Part shown: piece by piece, positions 24,991 to 32,230 of the stretch | How the letters are laid out: every line of letters starts with the position of its first letter | Position numbering within the stretch: position 1 is the first letter of the stretch | Translations under genes and position numbers: made by a program | Notes under the pieces: model-generated | Seen by the model: only the letters and a program-made list of their open reading frames with translations | What the model was told of the DNA's origin: nothing | Database searches by the model: none | Assembly (NCBI GenBank): GCA_016284635.1 | Contig: JAEEPF010000022.1 | Location: 1-32,946 of the forward strand | Direction of reading: 5' to 3' | DNA from: Prevotella sp. | GTDB taxonomy: Bacteria > Bacteroidota > Bacteroidia > Bacteroidales > Bacteroidaceae | DNA length: 32,946 nucleotides

Positions 24991-25012
24991 TTATCATTCA
25001 TCATTTATCATT
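24985..25012 (-). repeat. Heptanucleotide array, 4 x AATGATA-type, at the GH3/pepT junction
   Basis: On the minus strand: AATGATA, AATGATG, AATGATA, AATGACA. It encodes the last residues of the GH3 enzyme (NDK plus stop) and supplies the first ATG of pepT, so the junction of two genes is built from the repeat. Confidence 0.88.
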
Positions 25013-27316
25013 CAGGCCGTAGGCCGCATTGACAGTAAGCACGGTCTTCTTCAGATGCTTCAGACTGCTGTCCGGACCAATCATGATCTCAAACTCGCCA
25101 GGCTCCAACACGTATTCGAGGCTGCTGTTGTAGAACTTCAGCAGGTCGTCGGTAATCTCAAACGTCACTTCCTTGCTCTCACCCTTCTTCAGATGGATGC
25201 GCTGGAAACCTTTCAGTTCCTTGACGGGACGAGTGATGCTGGCCACGACGTCGTGAATATAAAGCTGTACGATTTCTACGCCGTCATAGTCACCTGTGTT
25301 GGTGACCGTCACGGATGCCTTACGCCCGTCGAGGCGGATGTCGCTGTATTCGAAGTTGGTATAGCTCAGCCCGAATCCGAAGGGGAACAGCGGGTCGTTG
25401 CGCACGTCGAAGTAGTTGCTGGCGAATTTCGAGAAAGTGCTTTGGCTTTCTCCCACGGGCCTTCCTGTCGGTAAATAGTTATAGTATAGCGGCTCCTGTC
25501 CTGTGGCCTGAGGCATCGAGGTGGTAAGCTTGCCGCAGGGCACCTTGTCGCCGAAGAGCACGTCGCAGATGGCATCGCCGGCCTCACTGCCGCCGAACCA
25601 AACCTGCAGGATGGCTGGCACGTGATTGTTCTCCCATGTCAGCACCGTCGGACGGCCAGCGAAGTTCAGCACCACCAGGGGCTTGCCTAATGCGAGCAGG
25701 GCCTCTAACAGCTCCCGCTGTGTATCGAAGATCTCCAGCGTAGCACGGCTGCTGCACTCGCCGCTCATCTCTGCCGACTCTCCCATCGCGCAGACGATGA
25801 CGTCGGCATCACGGGCGATCTGAAGGGCCTCACGTTTCAACTGTTCTGCATCCTTGAAAGGTGTCTGACGGTAGAATCCGCCGTCCTTCTGCAGGGTGGA
25901 GTCGCTGGTGAAGTTGCAGCCTTGTGCATAACTGACCGTCGCCTTGCCTGCCAGCGCCTTCTCCATCGCCTCTTTAAGCGTGGCATAGCGCTCGTTGGTG
26001 GCTGTTGGTGCCCAGGTGCCTGCCATGTTGATGCGGTTGTCGGCCATCGGTCCGATGAGCGCGATCTTCCCCTGCTTCTTCAGCGGCAGCACCTTTTCAT
26101 TATTTAATGTTTTAATTCTTTCATTTTTCAGCAGCACGAACGATTCCGCTGCCAGCTGGCGTGCTGCCTGTCTGTGCGCTGGGGTATAGATGTCCGTATC
26201 GTGGCGCTTGGGGTCGAGGAAACGGTAGGGGTTGTCAAACAAACCTAAGATGTATTTTGCCTCGAGCACGCGACGGCAGGCCTGATCGATCTCAGCCATC
26301 GTCACCTTGCCCTCTTTCAGCGACTGTTCGAGGGTGTTGATAAAGCCTTCGGCACACATGTCCATATCCGTGCCGGCTTTCAGGGCCAGCACCGAGGCCT
26401 GTTGCAGGTCGCCCAGCCCGTGCTTCGTGATCTCAGCGATGGCGCCGTAGTCTGTCACCACGAAACCATTCCATTCCCACTGCTTGCGCAGCACGTCGTC
26501 GATAAGCCATTTGTTGGCCGTTGCGGGTATGTAGTCAACGATGTTGAACGAGGTCATCACCGATCCTGCCCCAGCCTTGGCGGCTGCCTCATAGGGCGGG
26601 AAGAACTGGTTGTACATCCTCACGTGACTCATGTCCACCGTGTTATAGTCGCGCCCTGCCTCAGCTCCGCCGTAGAGGGCATAGTGCTTCACGCAGGCCA
26701 TCATGTTCTCTGGACCGTAGTTACCCTGATAACCCCTCACCAAAGCCTCAGCGATACGACTGCCCAAGAACGGATCCTCACCGTTGCCCTCTGCGATGCG
26801 GCCCCAACGGGCATCGAGGGCGATATCCACCATCGGACTGTAGGTCCAGCAGATGCCGTCGGCGGTGGCCTCCTTGGCGGCTATCCTCGCTGCCTGCTCA
26901 ATGGCCTCCAGATCCCAGCTGCACGATATGCCCAGAGGGATAGGGAAGATGGTCTCGTAGCCGTGAATCACGTCCATGCCTACGAGTACGGGAATGCCCA
27001 GACGACTTCTCTTCGCGGCGTCCTGCAACTGCCGGATACCTTCCACGCCCTTCTGGTTCAGCACGGTGCCTAACTTGCCCTGCTCTATCAATGATAGCAG
27101 CGGACTGTTCTTCAACTCTCCCGTCGTGGCTGAGGTGCCAGGCAACAGGTTCATCTGTCCGAGTTTCTCCTCGACGGTCATCCTCGACATCAGCTGGTCA
27201 ATAAACGCGTTCATCTTCTTCTGGTCTTGTGACGGACCGTCCTTCTGGTTTTGTGCCAGACCGTTCAGCCCGGCCAAGAGCACCAGCACTCCTAAGAATA
27301 GCCTTTTTAGTTTCAT
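25001..27316 (-). CDS. bglX: Glycoside hydrolase family 3 beta-glucosidase (BglX-like)
   Basis: 771 aa, periplasmic. Signal peptide 1-21 (MKLKRLFLGV to LAQ). GH3 N-terminal barrel about 40-370 with VGMDVIHGYETIFPIPLG, the substrate-binding ACVKHYALYGG and the nucleophile Asp289 in FVVTDYG. GH3 C-terminal domain about 395-620 (SFVLLKNE, ALIGPMADN, GESAEMSGECSSR). A fibronectin-III-like C-terminal domain follows about 660-760 (VVASITRPVKELKGFQR). It hydrolyses beta-glucosides or short beta-glucans from the non-reducing end. It heads a two-gene unit with pepT and has its own promoter, divergent from the patatin gene. The last residues come from a tandem array. Confidence 0.95.
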   Translation of the reverse strand: MKLKRLFLGVLVLLAGLNGLAQNQKDGPSQDQKKMNAFIDQLMSRMTVEEKLGQMNLLPGTSATTGELKNSPLLSLIEQGKLGTVLNQKGVEGIRQLQDAAKRSRLGIPVLVGMDVIHGYETIFPIPLGISCSWDLEAIEQAARIAAKEATADGICWTYSPMVDIALDARWGRIAEGNGEDPFLGSRIAEALVRGYQGNYGPENMMACVKHYALYGGAEAGRDYNTVDMSHVRMYNQFFPPYEAAAKAGAGSVMTSFNIVDYIPATANKWLIDDVLRKQWEWNGFVVTDYGAIAEITKHGLGDLQQASVLALKAGTDMDMCAEGFINTLEQSLKEGKVTMAEIDQACRRVLEAKYILGLFDNPYRFLDPKRHDTDIYTPAHRQAARQLAAESFVLLKNERIKTLNNEKVLPLKKQGKIALIGPMADNRINMAGTWAPTATNERYATLKEAMEKALAGKATVSYAQGCNFTSDSTLQKDGGFYRQTPFKDAEQLKREALQIARDADVIVCAMGESAEMSGECSSRATLEIFDTQRELLEALLALGKPLVVLNFAGRPTVLTWENNHVPAILQVWFGGSEAGDAICDVLFGDKVPCGKLTTSMPQATGQEPLYYNYLPTGRPVGESQSTFSKFASNYFDVRNDPLFPFGFGLSYTNFEYSDIRLDGRKASVTVTNTGDYDGVEIVQLYIHDVVASITRPVKELKGFQRIHLKKGESKEVTFEITDDLLKFYNSSLEYVLEPGEFEIMIGPDSSLKHLKKTVLTVNAAYGLNDK

Positions 27317-27344
27317 ATCGATGGTCTTTTTGTCATTTATGGTG

Positions 27345-27376
27345 CAAAGGTACGAATAAGTGAGCGAATTGCCAAA
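27345..27376 (-). promoter_or_regulatory. Bacteroidetes-type promoter for the GH3-pepT unit
   Basis: Minus strand: TTTG (27376-27373), a 20-nt spacer and TACCTTTG (27352-27345), about 29 bp upstream of the GH3 start codon. Confidence 0.82.
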
Positions 27377-27444
27377 TTTATTTGGGCATTTCCGAACGTG
27401 AGTACCTTCGGCGAAGCCAAAGTTACAATTATTTTTTCATTTCC

Positions 27445-27475
27445 TTTGCTATTTGGGAAATAATTGCTACTTTTG
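27445..27475 (+). promoter_or_regulatory. Bacteroidetes-type promoter for the patatin-like gene
   Basis: TTTG at 27445-27448, a 19-nt spacer and TACTTTTG at 27468-27475. It lies inside the ORF-track frame that opens at 27382 and so places the true start at the ATG at 27499. Confidence 0.84.
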
Positions 27476-27498
27476 TGCCTTCAAACAGAAAAGCAGAT

Positions 27499-28455
27499 AT
27501 GAAAAGGATACTCAATATGGTTTTGTGCCTGACGCTGATGATGCCGGCATTGGCAGACCGTCCGAAGATCGGACTGGCGTTGGGAGGCGGTGGTGCCAAG
27601 GGTGCCGCAGAGGTTGGCGTGCTGAAAGTGCTTGAAGAGGCTGGCATCCATGTGGATTACATCGTTGGCACCTCGATTGGCTCCATCGTGGGCGGACTCT
27701 ATGCGGCAGGCTATACCGCCTCGGATCTCGAAACGATGTTCCGTACCCAGGAGTGGCTCACGCTGCTCACCGACCGCAGGGCCTCGCTGGCTAACGAACC
27801 CTATACAACCGTCGATGGCGTGACTTATGTCTTCGGCTTTCCCATTCGCGACCGTCAGTCGAAAGGGTTTGGGATGATGAAAGGCAGTCAGATCGAACAC
27901 CTGCTCGACTCGATGCTGACCTTGAAGGGATGTGCGAGTTTCGATTCACTCAAGATTCCTTTCTGCTGTGTGGCTGCCGACATCCGCAGTGGCTCAGAGG
28001 TCATCCTCCGTCAGGGTGCGTTGGCTCAGGCCATGAGGGCCTCGATGGCCATCCCTGGTGTGTTCAAGCCTGTGGACAGAGATAACTGTAAACTCGTTGA
28101 TGGCGGTATGCTCAACAATCTGCCTGTCGATGTATGCCGGCAGATGGGGGCAGACATCGTCATCGCCGTCGACCTGCAACAGAATGACCAGAAACCCCGC
28201 CAGCAGACGGATCTCTCGGCACTCTCCGCCCTTGCCGACCTCTTAGGCGTGGGTGGCATCCTCAACTGGATCCTGAACCGTCCTGACATCGAGAAATATA
28301 TCACCAACAAACAGCAGGCCGACATCCTCATCCATCCCTATCTGCCCGACTACGATGTCACCAGCTTCGGCAACAAGATCGCAGCCCGTATGATACAGTC
28401 AGGAGCCGACGCCACGCGCCAGCTCCTGCCACAAATCCATGCTTTGGGTAACTAA
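27499..28455 (+). CDS. Patatin-like phospholipase
   Basis: 318 aa from the ATG at 27499, chosen because a promoter lies just upstream and because the first 19 residues (MKRILNMVLC to PALA) form a signal peptide. The patatin core begins immediately: oxyanion loop GLALGGGGAKG, nucleophile motif GTSIGS (Ser), and the catalytic Asp in LVDGGMLNNLP. It is an exported serine lipase or phospholipase. It lacks the BamA-like C-terminal barrel found in larger bacterial patatins. The stop overlaps the convergent PheC-like gene by 4 bp. Confidence 0.93.
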   Translation: MKRILNMVLCLTLMMPALADRPKIGLALGGGGAKGAAEVGVLKVLEEAGIHVDYIVGTSIGSIVGGLYAAGYTASDLETMFRTQEWLTLLTDRRASLANEPYTTVDGVTYVFGFPIRDRQSKGFGMMKGSQIEHLLDSMLTLKGCASFDSLKIPFCCVAADIRSGSEVILRQGALAQAMRASMAIPGVFKPVDRDNCKLVDGGMLNNLPVDVCRQMGADIVIAVDLQQNDQKPRQQTDLSALSALADLLGVGGILNWILNRPDIEKYITNKQQADILIHPYLPDYDVTSFGNKIAARMIQSGADATRQLLPQIHALGN

Positions 28456-29333
28456 TAGGCATATACCAATCCGTATTTTTCGTGCAGTTGGCGGAGAGAA
28501 CCGTCGGACTTCATCTGGCGGATGACATCATTTACCAGTTGTAGCAAGTCCTCCTGACCTTTGTGCATCAGCGCACCAATTTCACCGTGATTAAACGGCT
28601 CGTTTAATAGCGGAGCAGCCAGGCGCGGGTCTGCCTGCACATAGTAAGGAGCCTCTGTAATCTCTGTTATCATCACGTCAGCCTCGCCCTCTGCAATGAG
28701 CGTTGGGATTTCCTCATTCTTCTGATGGACGATGATGGTGGCGTGGGTGAGATTTGCGTTGGCGAACTTCTCATTCAGTCCGCCAGGATTCACCATCACG
28801 CGCACTTCGGGCATGTCGATATCGGCTAATGACTTGTAGTGGTTGGCATCCTCAGTACGGCAGAGGATGGTCTTGCCGTTGGCCAGATAGCCGTCGCTCA
28901 TCAGCATCGTCTCGCGGCGTGCATCGGTGATAGTGATGCCCCCGATGGCGAGGTCGAAGGTCTGCGGATCAGCCTGAACGTCTGCCGAAAGGGTAGGCCA
29001 TGAGGTGGGCACGAACTGCAGTCCGACACCCAATCGCCTGGCTATCTCCCCAGCCACTTCGATGCCGAAGCCCCAATAAGTCCCGTCATCTTCACGGAAA
29101 GACAACGGTCTGTAGTCGCCTGTAGTCCCCACCAGCAACATGCCACGCTCCTGGATGCGGCTGATAGTTGGCTGATTGACGATCTCCGTCGCATTATCCT
29201 CGTTCGCCGAACACGAGCAAAACGATACGGTACCGCTTAACAGCGCTATAGCCACCACCAACATAATGGCTATGGCAAAGACTATCGCCTTGACTTTGTT
29301 TCTCGATACTTTACGCCTGTGATTTTCGTTCAT
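28452..29333 (-). CDS. pheC: Periplasmic cyclohexadienyl dehydratase-like protein (PheC family)
   Basis: 293 aa. An N-terminal hydrophobic export segment (about 15-37) is followed by a type-3 solute-binding-protein fold of the PheC subgroup: RGMLLVGTTGDYRPLSF, WPTLSADVQADPQTFDLAIGGITIT, VRVMVNPGGLNEKFANANL and ADVMITEITEAPYYVQ. PheC converts prephenate or arogenate to phenylpyruvate or phenylalanine in the periplasm; related proteins are amino-acid binding proteins. The VNPGGLNE and GGITIT blocks favour PheC, but a plain binding protein cannot be excluded. No ABC transporter genes are adjacent. The Cys pair (FCSC) after the hydrophobic stretch is not a canonical lipobox. Confidence 0.82.
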   Translation of the reverse strand: MNENHRRKVSRNKVKAIVFAIAIMLVVAIALLSGTVSFCSCSANEDNATEIVNQPTISRIQERGMLLVGTTGDYRPLSFREDDGTYWGFGIEVAGEIARRLGVGLQFVPTSWPTLSADVQADPQTFDLAIGGITITDARRETMLMSDGYLANGKTILCRTEDANHYKSLADIDMPEVRVMVNPGGLNEKFANANLTHATIIVHQKNEEIPTLIAEGEADVMITEITEAPYYVQADPRLAAPLLNEPFNHGEIGALMHKGQEDLLQLVNDVIRQMKSDGSLRQLHEKYGLVYAY

Positions 29334-29360
29334 GTCACATACCTATTTAATATACAGTGG

Positions 29361-29368
29361 CAAAGGTA
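29361..29368 (-). promoter_or_regulatory. -7 element for the PheC-like gene
   Basis: TACCTTTG on the minus strand, about 28 bp upstream of the start codon. No good -33 TTTG at the expected distance. Confidence 0.5.
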
Positions 29369-29635
29369 GCCATTTCCAATCGAATAATCGTACTTTCGCA
29401 CCGATATTTAGTATAGTTTATGAAAGTAATGACTTCATGGTTAATCTGCTTGGCGCCTAGGCTGCATACAGCTTCTTCCCCAAGAAGCCGTGCATTTCAT
29501 GTGAAAGGGTATATGATAACCAATTAGCATTATCAAAAAATCATAGAAATCGCATTTACCTCTACAAAATGATTGGAACAAGTCTGCTATGTTATTGATT
29601 TTAAGCGACTTTAGTGAAATTTCCATAACTTTTTT

Positions 29636-29712
29636 CTTCTACTTTTCTTCTACTTTACTTCTACTAACCTTCTACTAATCCTCTACTATCCCTCTACTAA
29701 CTGGCTACCTTA
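29636..29712 (+). repeat. Left iteron array, 7 x 11 bp (CTTCTACTnnn)
   Basis: Seven contiguous 11-bp units with CTAC in exact register at 29639, 29650, 29661, 29672, 29683, 29694 and 29705. The first four read CTTCTACT plus three bases; the last (TGGCTACCTTA) is degenerate. Confidence 0.93.
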
Positions 29713-29746
29713 TCTCGACAAACAGGAAGCCATGGGCACATACTAT

Positions 29747-29827
29747 ATTCCCACTGTGGGAATGTTCTGTTCCCAGGCTGGGAACACCATATTCCCAGTA
29801 TGGGAACATTTCTTCCATCTGATGGAA
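29747..29827. repeat. Four phased palindromes (TTCCCA/TGGGAA type)
   Basis: Palindromes ATTCCCAC-T-GTGGGAAT, TGTTCCCAG-G-CTGGGAACA, TTCCCA-GTA-TGGGAA and TTCCATC-T-GATGGAA have centres at 29755, 29777, 29799 and 29820, that is 22, 22 and 21 bp apart. All have odd length with a 1-nt (or 3-nt) centre. Confidence 0.93.
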
Positions 29828-29879
29828 ATCATGAATCTTGCACGTCACTTAAGGACAATACCACGCCTTCTTCCTATGT

Positions 29880-29956
29880 GTAGATGATTGGTAGAGGAAA
29901 GGTAGAAGGAAAGTAGAGGTAAAGTAGAAGGAAAGTAGAAGGAAAGTAGAAGTAAA
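29880..29956 (-). repeat. Right iteron array, 7 x 11 bp, inverted copy of the left array
   Basis: GTAG occurs in exact 11-bp register at 29880, 29891, 29902, 29913, 29924, 29935 and 29946. The consensus GTAGAAGGAAA is the reverse complement of the left unit. The innermost unit (GTAGATGATTG) is degenerate, mirroring the left side. A further GAAATTT (29616-29622) / AAATTTC (29955-29961) pair lies at the outer edges. Confidence 0.93.
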
Positions 29957-30145
29957 ATTTCTGCTAAAATCCTTAAAAACAGCAATATACGTACATATTA
30001 GTAGAGGCAAACAAAATATTATACTATTTTGCACGATAATATCCGGCCTTGGCCTTTCCATTTTTCCATGAGGTGTAGATGTCAGTCTGTGTTGCGGTCT
30101 GGAAGAGGATGCTTTAGAAGACCAGTTACAATTAACAAACGCTAT

Positions 30146-30313
30146 ATGAATAGTCAGTCTGACAAGGAGGAAGCTGCTGGCACTGTGCTCAAGGCCTCGC
30201 TACCCTTCTTGAAATCTGATGAGTGTGAGAAGGTAAAGGGACAACTCTCCTATATTGTTCAGGACATGAAGGAAGAACGACAGCAAAGTCGAAGCCGTGG
30301 ATATCACATGTAG
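30146..30313 (+). CDS. Small ORF of unknown function or gene remnant
   Basis: 55 aa from the ATG at 30146. The product is hydrophilic and helix-prone (DKEEAAGTVLKASLPFLKSDECEKVKG) with a basic tail (RQQSRSRG). The frame is open further upstream but that part (Cys/Arg-rich) does not look coding. No promoter was identified. It lies between the symmetric repeat element and the terminator of the opposite-strand lipoprotein operon. It could be a small gene linked to the element or the 3' end of a lost gene; the family is not recognised. Confidence 0.35.
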   Translation: MNSQSDKEEAAGTVLKASLPFLKSDECEKVKGQLSYIVQDMKEERQQSRSRGYHM

Positions 30314-30326
30314 GGCTCTGCAAAAA

Positions 30327-30361
30327 ACGAGCCAGTCGCTAATAATCAACGGCTGGCTCGT
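30327..30361 (-). terminator. Rho-independent terminator of the lipoprotein operon
   Basis: Stem ACGAGCCAG/CTGGCTCGT (9 bp, 17-nt loop) followed on the minus strand by six T residues (the stem's final T included). It begins about 22 bp after the stop codon at 30383. Confidence 0.85.
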
Positions 30362-30382
30362 AATATGGAATCGCTTTTTACT

Positions 30383-30802
30383 TCACTTTACTTTCTTGAA
30401 CTTTGATATTTCCTCATTTGTATCATGCTTGTTCCAAATCATCTGCGTGCTGGTGAGGCTGCGGATGTCGCAATCCACGGTGAGGGCAACTGAGGTATCA
30501 TCAGGTATGGGAGAAATATGCAGATGTCCAGCATCGGTAACGGTGTAGATGCGATAAACTGTGGTGTCGCCTGCTGCCCAGTCGGAGGTGAATATATCAA
30601 CGGTGCCGTTATTCGCAGACTGTGGAAGGAATGTGTACTGCACGATACCAGCATCAGCTATGCCTTCGTCATACACCTTTTGCCATGTTCCACTAAGTTC
30701 TATTGCTTCGTAGGTATCGGTATCATCGTCGCTGCTGCAAGAGGCGAGGGAGAATGCTGCGAGCAAGGCAAATGTAATTCTCCAGAGTTTCATTGTTCTC
30801 AT
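30383..30802 (-). CDS. Small lipoprotein, lipocalin-like size
   Basis: 139 aa. The signal peptide ends in a clear lipobox, SLASC at about residues 17-21, then an SSDDD retention-type linker. The mature part begins with ELSGTWQKVYDEG and has alternating beta-strand character (VQYTFLP, VYRIYTVTDAGHLHISPIP, LTSTQMIWNK), like small Bacteroidales lipocalin-like lipoproteins. Function unknown. It is second gene of a two-gene unit, 36 bp behind the 298-aa lipoprotein gene, and followed by a terminator. Its 5' DNA is nearly identical to that of its neighbour although the mature proteins are unrelated. Confidence 0.8.
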   Translation of the reverse strand: MRTMKLWRITFALLAAFSLASCSSDDDTDTYEAIELSGTWQKVYDEGIADAGIVQYTFLPQSANNGTVDIFTSDWAAGDTTVYRIYTVTDAGHLHISPIPDDTSVALTVDCDIRSLTSTQMIWNKHDTNEEISKFKKVK

Positions 30803-30838
30803 TTCTGTTATTTATAGGTAGGATGTCCATTAGCTTCT

Positions 30839-31735
30839 TCATTTCAGCCTTTCAATCAAATCTGCCTTGCTGACCATCAAGGAATAATTTGCAACTTCTA
30901 TTTCAGGTGTGATTTCGAGGAATTTCTGCATCCCTGCCTTGTCGGTCTCCCACGTAAAGGAACTGGGCTGTGTGTGCTTCACGCTATACACCCCATCACC
31001 ATTGGCGTTGAGAAAAGTAACACGTGTATCAATTCCGTAGCCGATTTCATAATAGTCCTCAGTCAGTTCGGGAAGATTTGCCTTGCGTGTGGCCGTTATC
31101 TTGCACTTGAATTCCTCTGGCGCATCGGCTATGCTGATTGGTTCCGGGATGTAGCTCCAACTGCTGCCAGTGATAGTTTCATTGTGCTGCAAACCATCGA
31201 TGCCAAAATATCCGGCAGTAACATCGTAGAACTTGAGCAGGTCTTCGCTCACTCCGAAGAGAGAATATTTGACTTGACAGGTGCTCTGCCATACGTTACT
31301 TGCAAACTGCTTGAAACGGAACGTGTAGAAGATGTCGCCAGCAGTTACAGTAATAGTGGTATTCCTCGCCTGTGTCCCATCATTAGCCTTAAAATCAATG
31401 GTCAACCTGTTTCCATGTATCTCGGCACGGAAGTTTTCACTGTAAATCAATCCATAATCAATATCGTGCATATAAGGAGGGAGAAATTCTTTTCCGTCTT
31501 CGTTAGCATCGGAGAACCAAGGCTTGGAATAGTTTCGGCAGGTGAACGTGAACGTCCCGCCATCAGCCGAGACATCATAGATGCCGTCGGTTGTTTTGAC
31601 GACAGGCACTTCGGCTTTCCATACCATCGTGTCCCAATCCCCGTCCTTTTCGTCGCTGCTGCAAGAGGCGAGGGAGAGCATGGCAGCGGTCATCACAAAT
31701 GCGATTCTCCAGGGTTTCATTGTTTTCATATTCAT
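30839..31735 (-). CDS. Lipoprotein with BACON-like N-terminal domain
   Basis: 298 aa. Signal peptide and lipobox SLASC at about residues 21-25. Residues about 48-145 look like an Ig-like BACON-type domain (VSADGGTFTFTCRNYSKPWFSD, then NTTITVTAGDIFYTFRFKQ). The rest has no recognised family. It is likely anchored in the outer membrane. The start could be 31735 or the second ATG at 31729; the DNA resemblance to the neighbouring lipoprotein begins at the second. First gene of a two-gene operon ending at 30383. Confidence 0.78.
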   Translation of the reverse strand: MNMKTMKPWRIAFVMTAAMLSLASCSSDEKDGDWDTMVWKAEVPVVKTTDGIYDVSADGGTFTFTCRNYSKPWFSDANEDGKEFLPPYMHDIDYGLIYSENFRAEIHGNRLTIDFKANDGTQARNTTITVTAGDIFYTFRFKQFASNVWQSTCQVKYSLFGVSEDLLKFYDVTAGYFGIDGLQHNETITGSSWSYIPEPISIADAPEEFKCKITATRKANLPELTEDYYEIGYGIDTRVTFLNANGDGVYSVKHTQPSSFTWETDKAGMQKFLEITPEIEVANYSLMVSKADLIERLK

Positions 31736-31761
31736 TTCGTTTTATTTGTTATTTCGTGCTG

Positions 31762-31769
31762 CAAAGTTA
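31762..31769 (-). promoter_or_regulatory. Possible -7 element for the lipoprotein operon
   Basis: TAACTTTG on the minus strand, 26 bp upstream of the start at 31735. No clear -33 at the right distance, so this is tentative. Confidence 0.45.
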
Positions 31770-31789
31770 CAGAAAAGGGAGGAAAAAGC

Positions 31790-31821
31790 CCTCGGCAAAG
31801 GCAGAAAAGTGTCTGCCGAGG
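31790..31821 (-). terminator. Hairpin terminator behind the minus-strand receptor/ORF pair
   Basis: Perfect 8-bp stem CCTCGGCA/TGCCGAGG with a 16-nt loop, followed on the minus strand by GCTTTTT. An alternative inner stem GGCAGA/TCTGCC shares bases with the outer one, so two folds compete. It lies 47 bp after the stop at 31868. Confidence 0.7.
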
Positions 31822-31867
31822 TGAAAGTCTGAACAAATGTTCATAGGGTTAGTTACATTTCGAAGGG

Positions 31868-32218
31868 TTACATCTGATACACGCGGCTCATGCCGTCGGC
31901 TTCCATCGGGGCTATCGGCTGACGGAGCAGGACGAGGTAGAAGCGGGGGAAGGTCTCGACGGGTGGATGGTCGGCGATGTAGCGGTCTATCTTGCGGCGG
32001 GCATCGTTGCGGCGGGCATCGTCGTGGCAGGGCACGAGGCAGTCCTCATCCACAAAGGCGATGTGCCAGAAGGCCATGTAGCCGATGACGTAATGCTCCA
32101 CGGCTGTGGCCTCGTCCTTGTCGATGCCTGGGATGTGGGATAAAAGGGGCTGGCGAGCATTTTTACAAATGCCCACCACGGCCCAAGAGAGATTTATGTA
32201 TTTAAAACTGTTGTGCAT
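31868..32218 (-). CDS. Hypothetical protein
   Basis: 116 aa, no recognised domain and no signal peptide. It starts 12 bp behind the outer-membrane receptor gene on the same strand, and a terminator follows, so it sits where a real downstream operon gene would. Composition is mixed, with an aromatic middle (YMAFWHIAFVDEDC) and a charged region (CHDDARRNDARRKIDRYI). The plus-strand shadow is Arg/Gly-rich and is not coding. Moderate confidence that it is translated. Confidence 0.5.
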   Translation of the reverse strand: MHNSFKYINLSWAVVGICKNARQPLLSHIPGIDKDEATAVEHYVIGYMAFWHIAFVDEDCLVPCHDDARRNDARRKIDRYIADHPPVETFPRFYLVLLRQPIAPMEADGMSRVYQM

Positions 32219-32230
32219 AGTTGTTGCGGT

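Larger units (their letters stand above)
29369..30145. other. Long gene-poor region with hairpins and a symmetric repeat element
   Basis: No convincing gene in either direction. Besides the 29616-29961 element it holds a perfect 7-bp hairpin with a CCCC loop (GCTTCTT/AAGAAGC, 29471-29488) and a small TTTCA/TGAAA palindrome (29495-29506). The 61-aa minus ORF at 29441-29626 has no family features. 29962-30145 is AT-rich and nothing further is recognised in it. Confidence 0.7.

Noticed and set aside
27382-27498. ORF-track start of the patatin-like gene
   Set aside because: The promoter at 27445-27475 lies inside this stretch; the ATG at 27499 gives a proper signal peptide.
28452-28455. 4-bp convergent overlap of the patatin-like and PheC-like genes as a regulatory device
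   Set aside because: Such short tail overlaps are common in compact genomes and nothing else supports a role.
29441-29626. 61-aa minus-strand ORF next to the repeat element
   Set aside because: No family features, no promoter, and it spans a hairpin; chance open frame is the simpler explanation.
30974-31846. 290-aa plus-strand ORF
   Set aside because: Antisense to a lipoprotein gene with a clear signal peptide and lipobox, and it would run through the minus-strand hairpin terminator.
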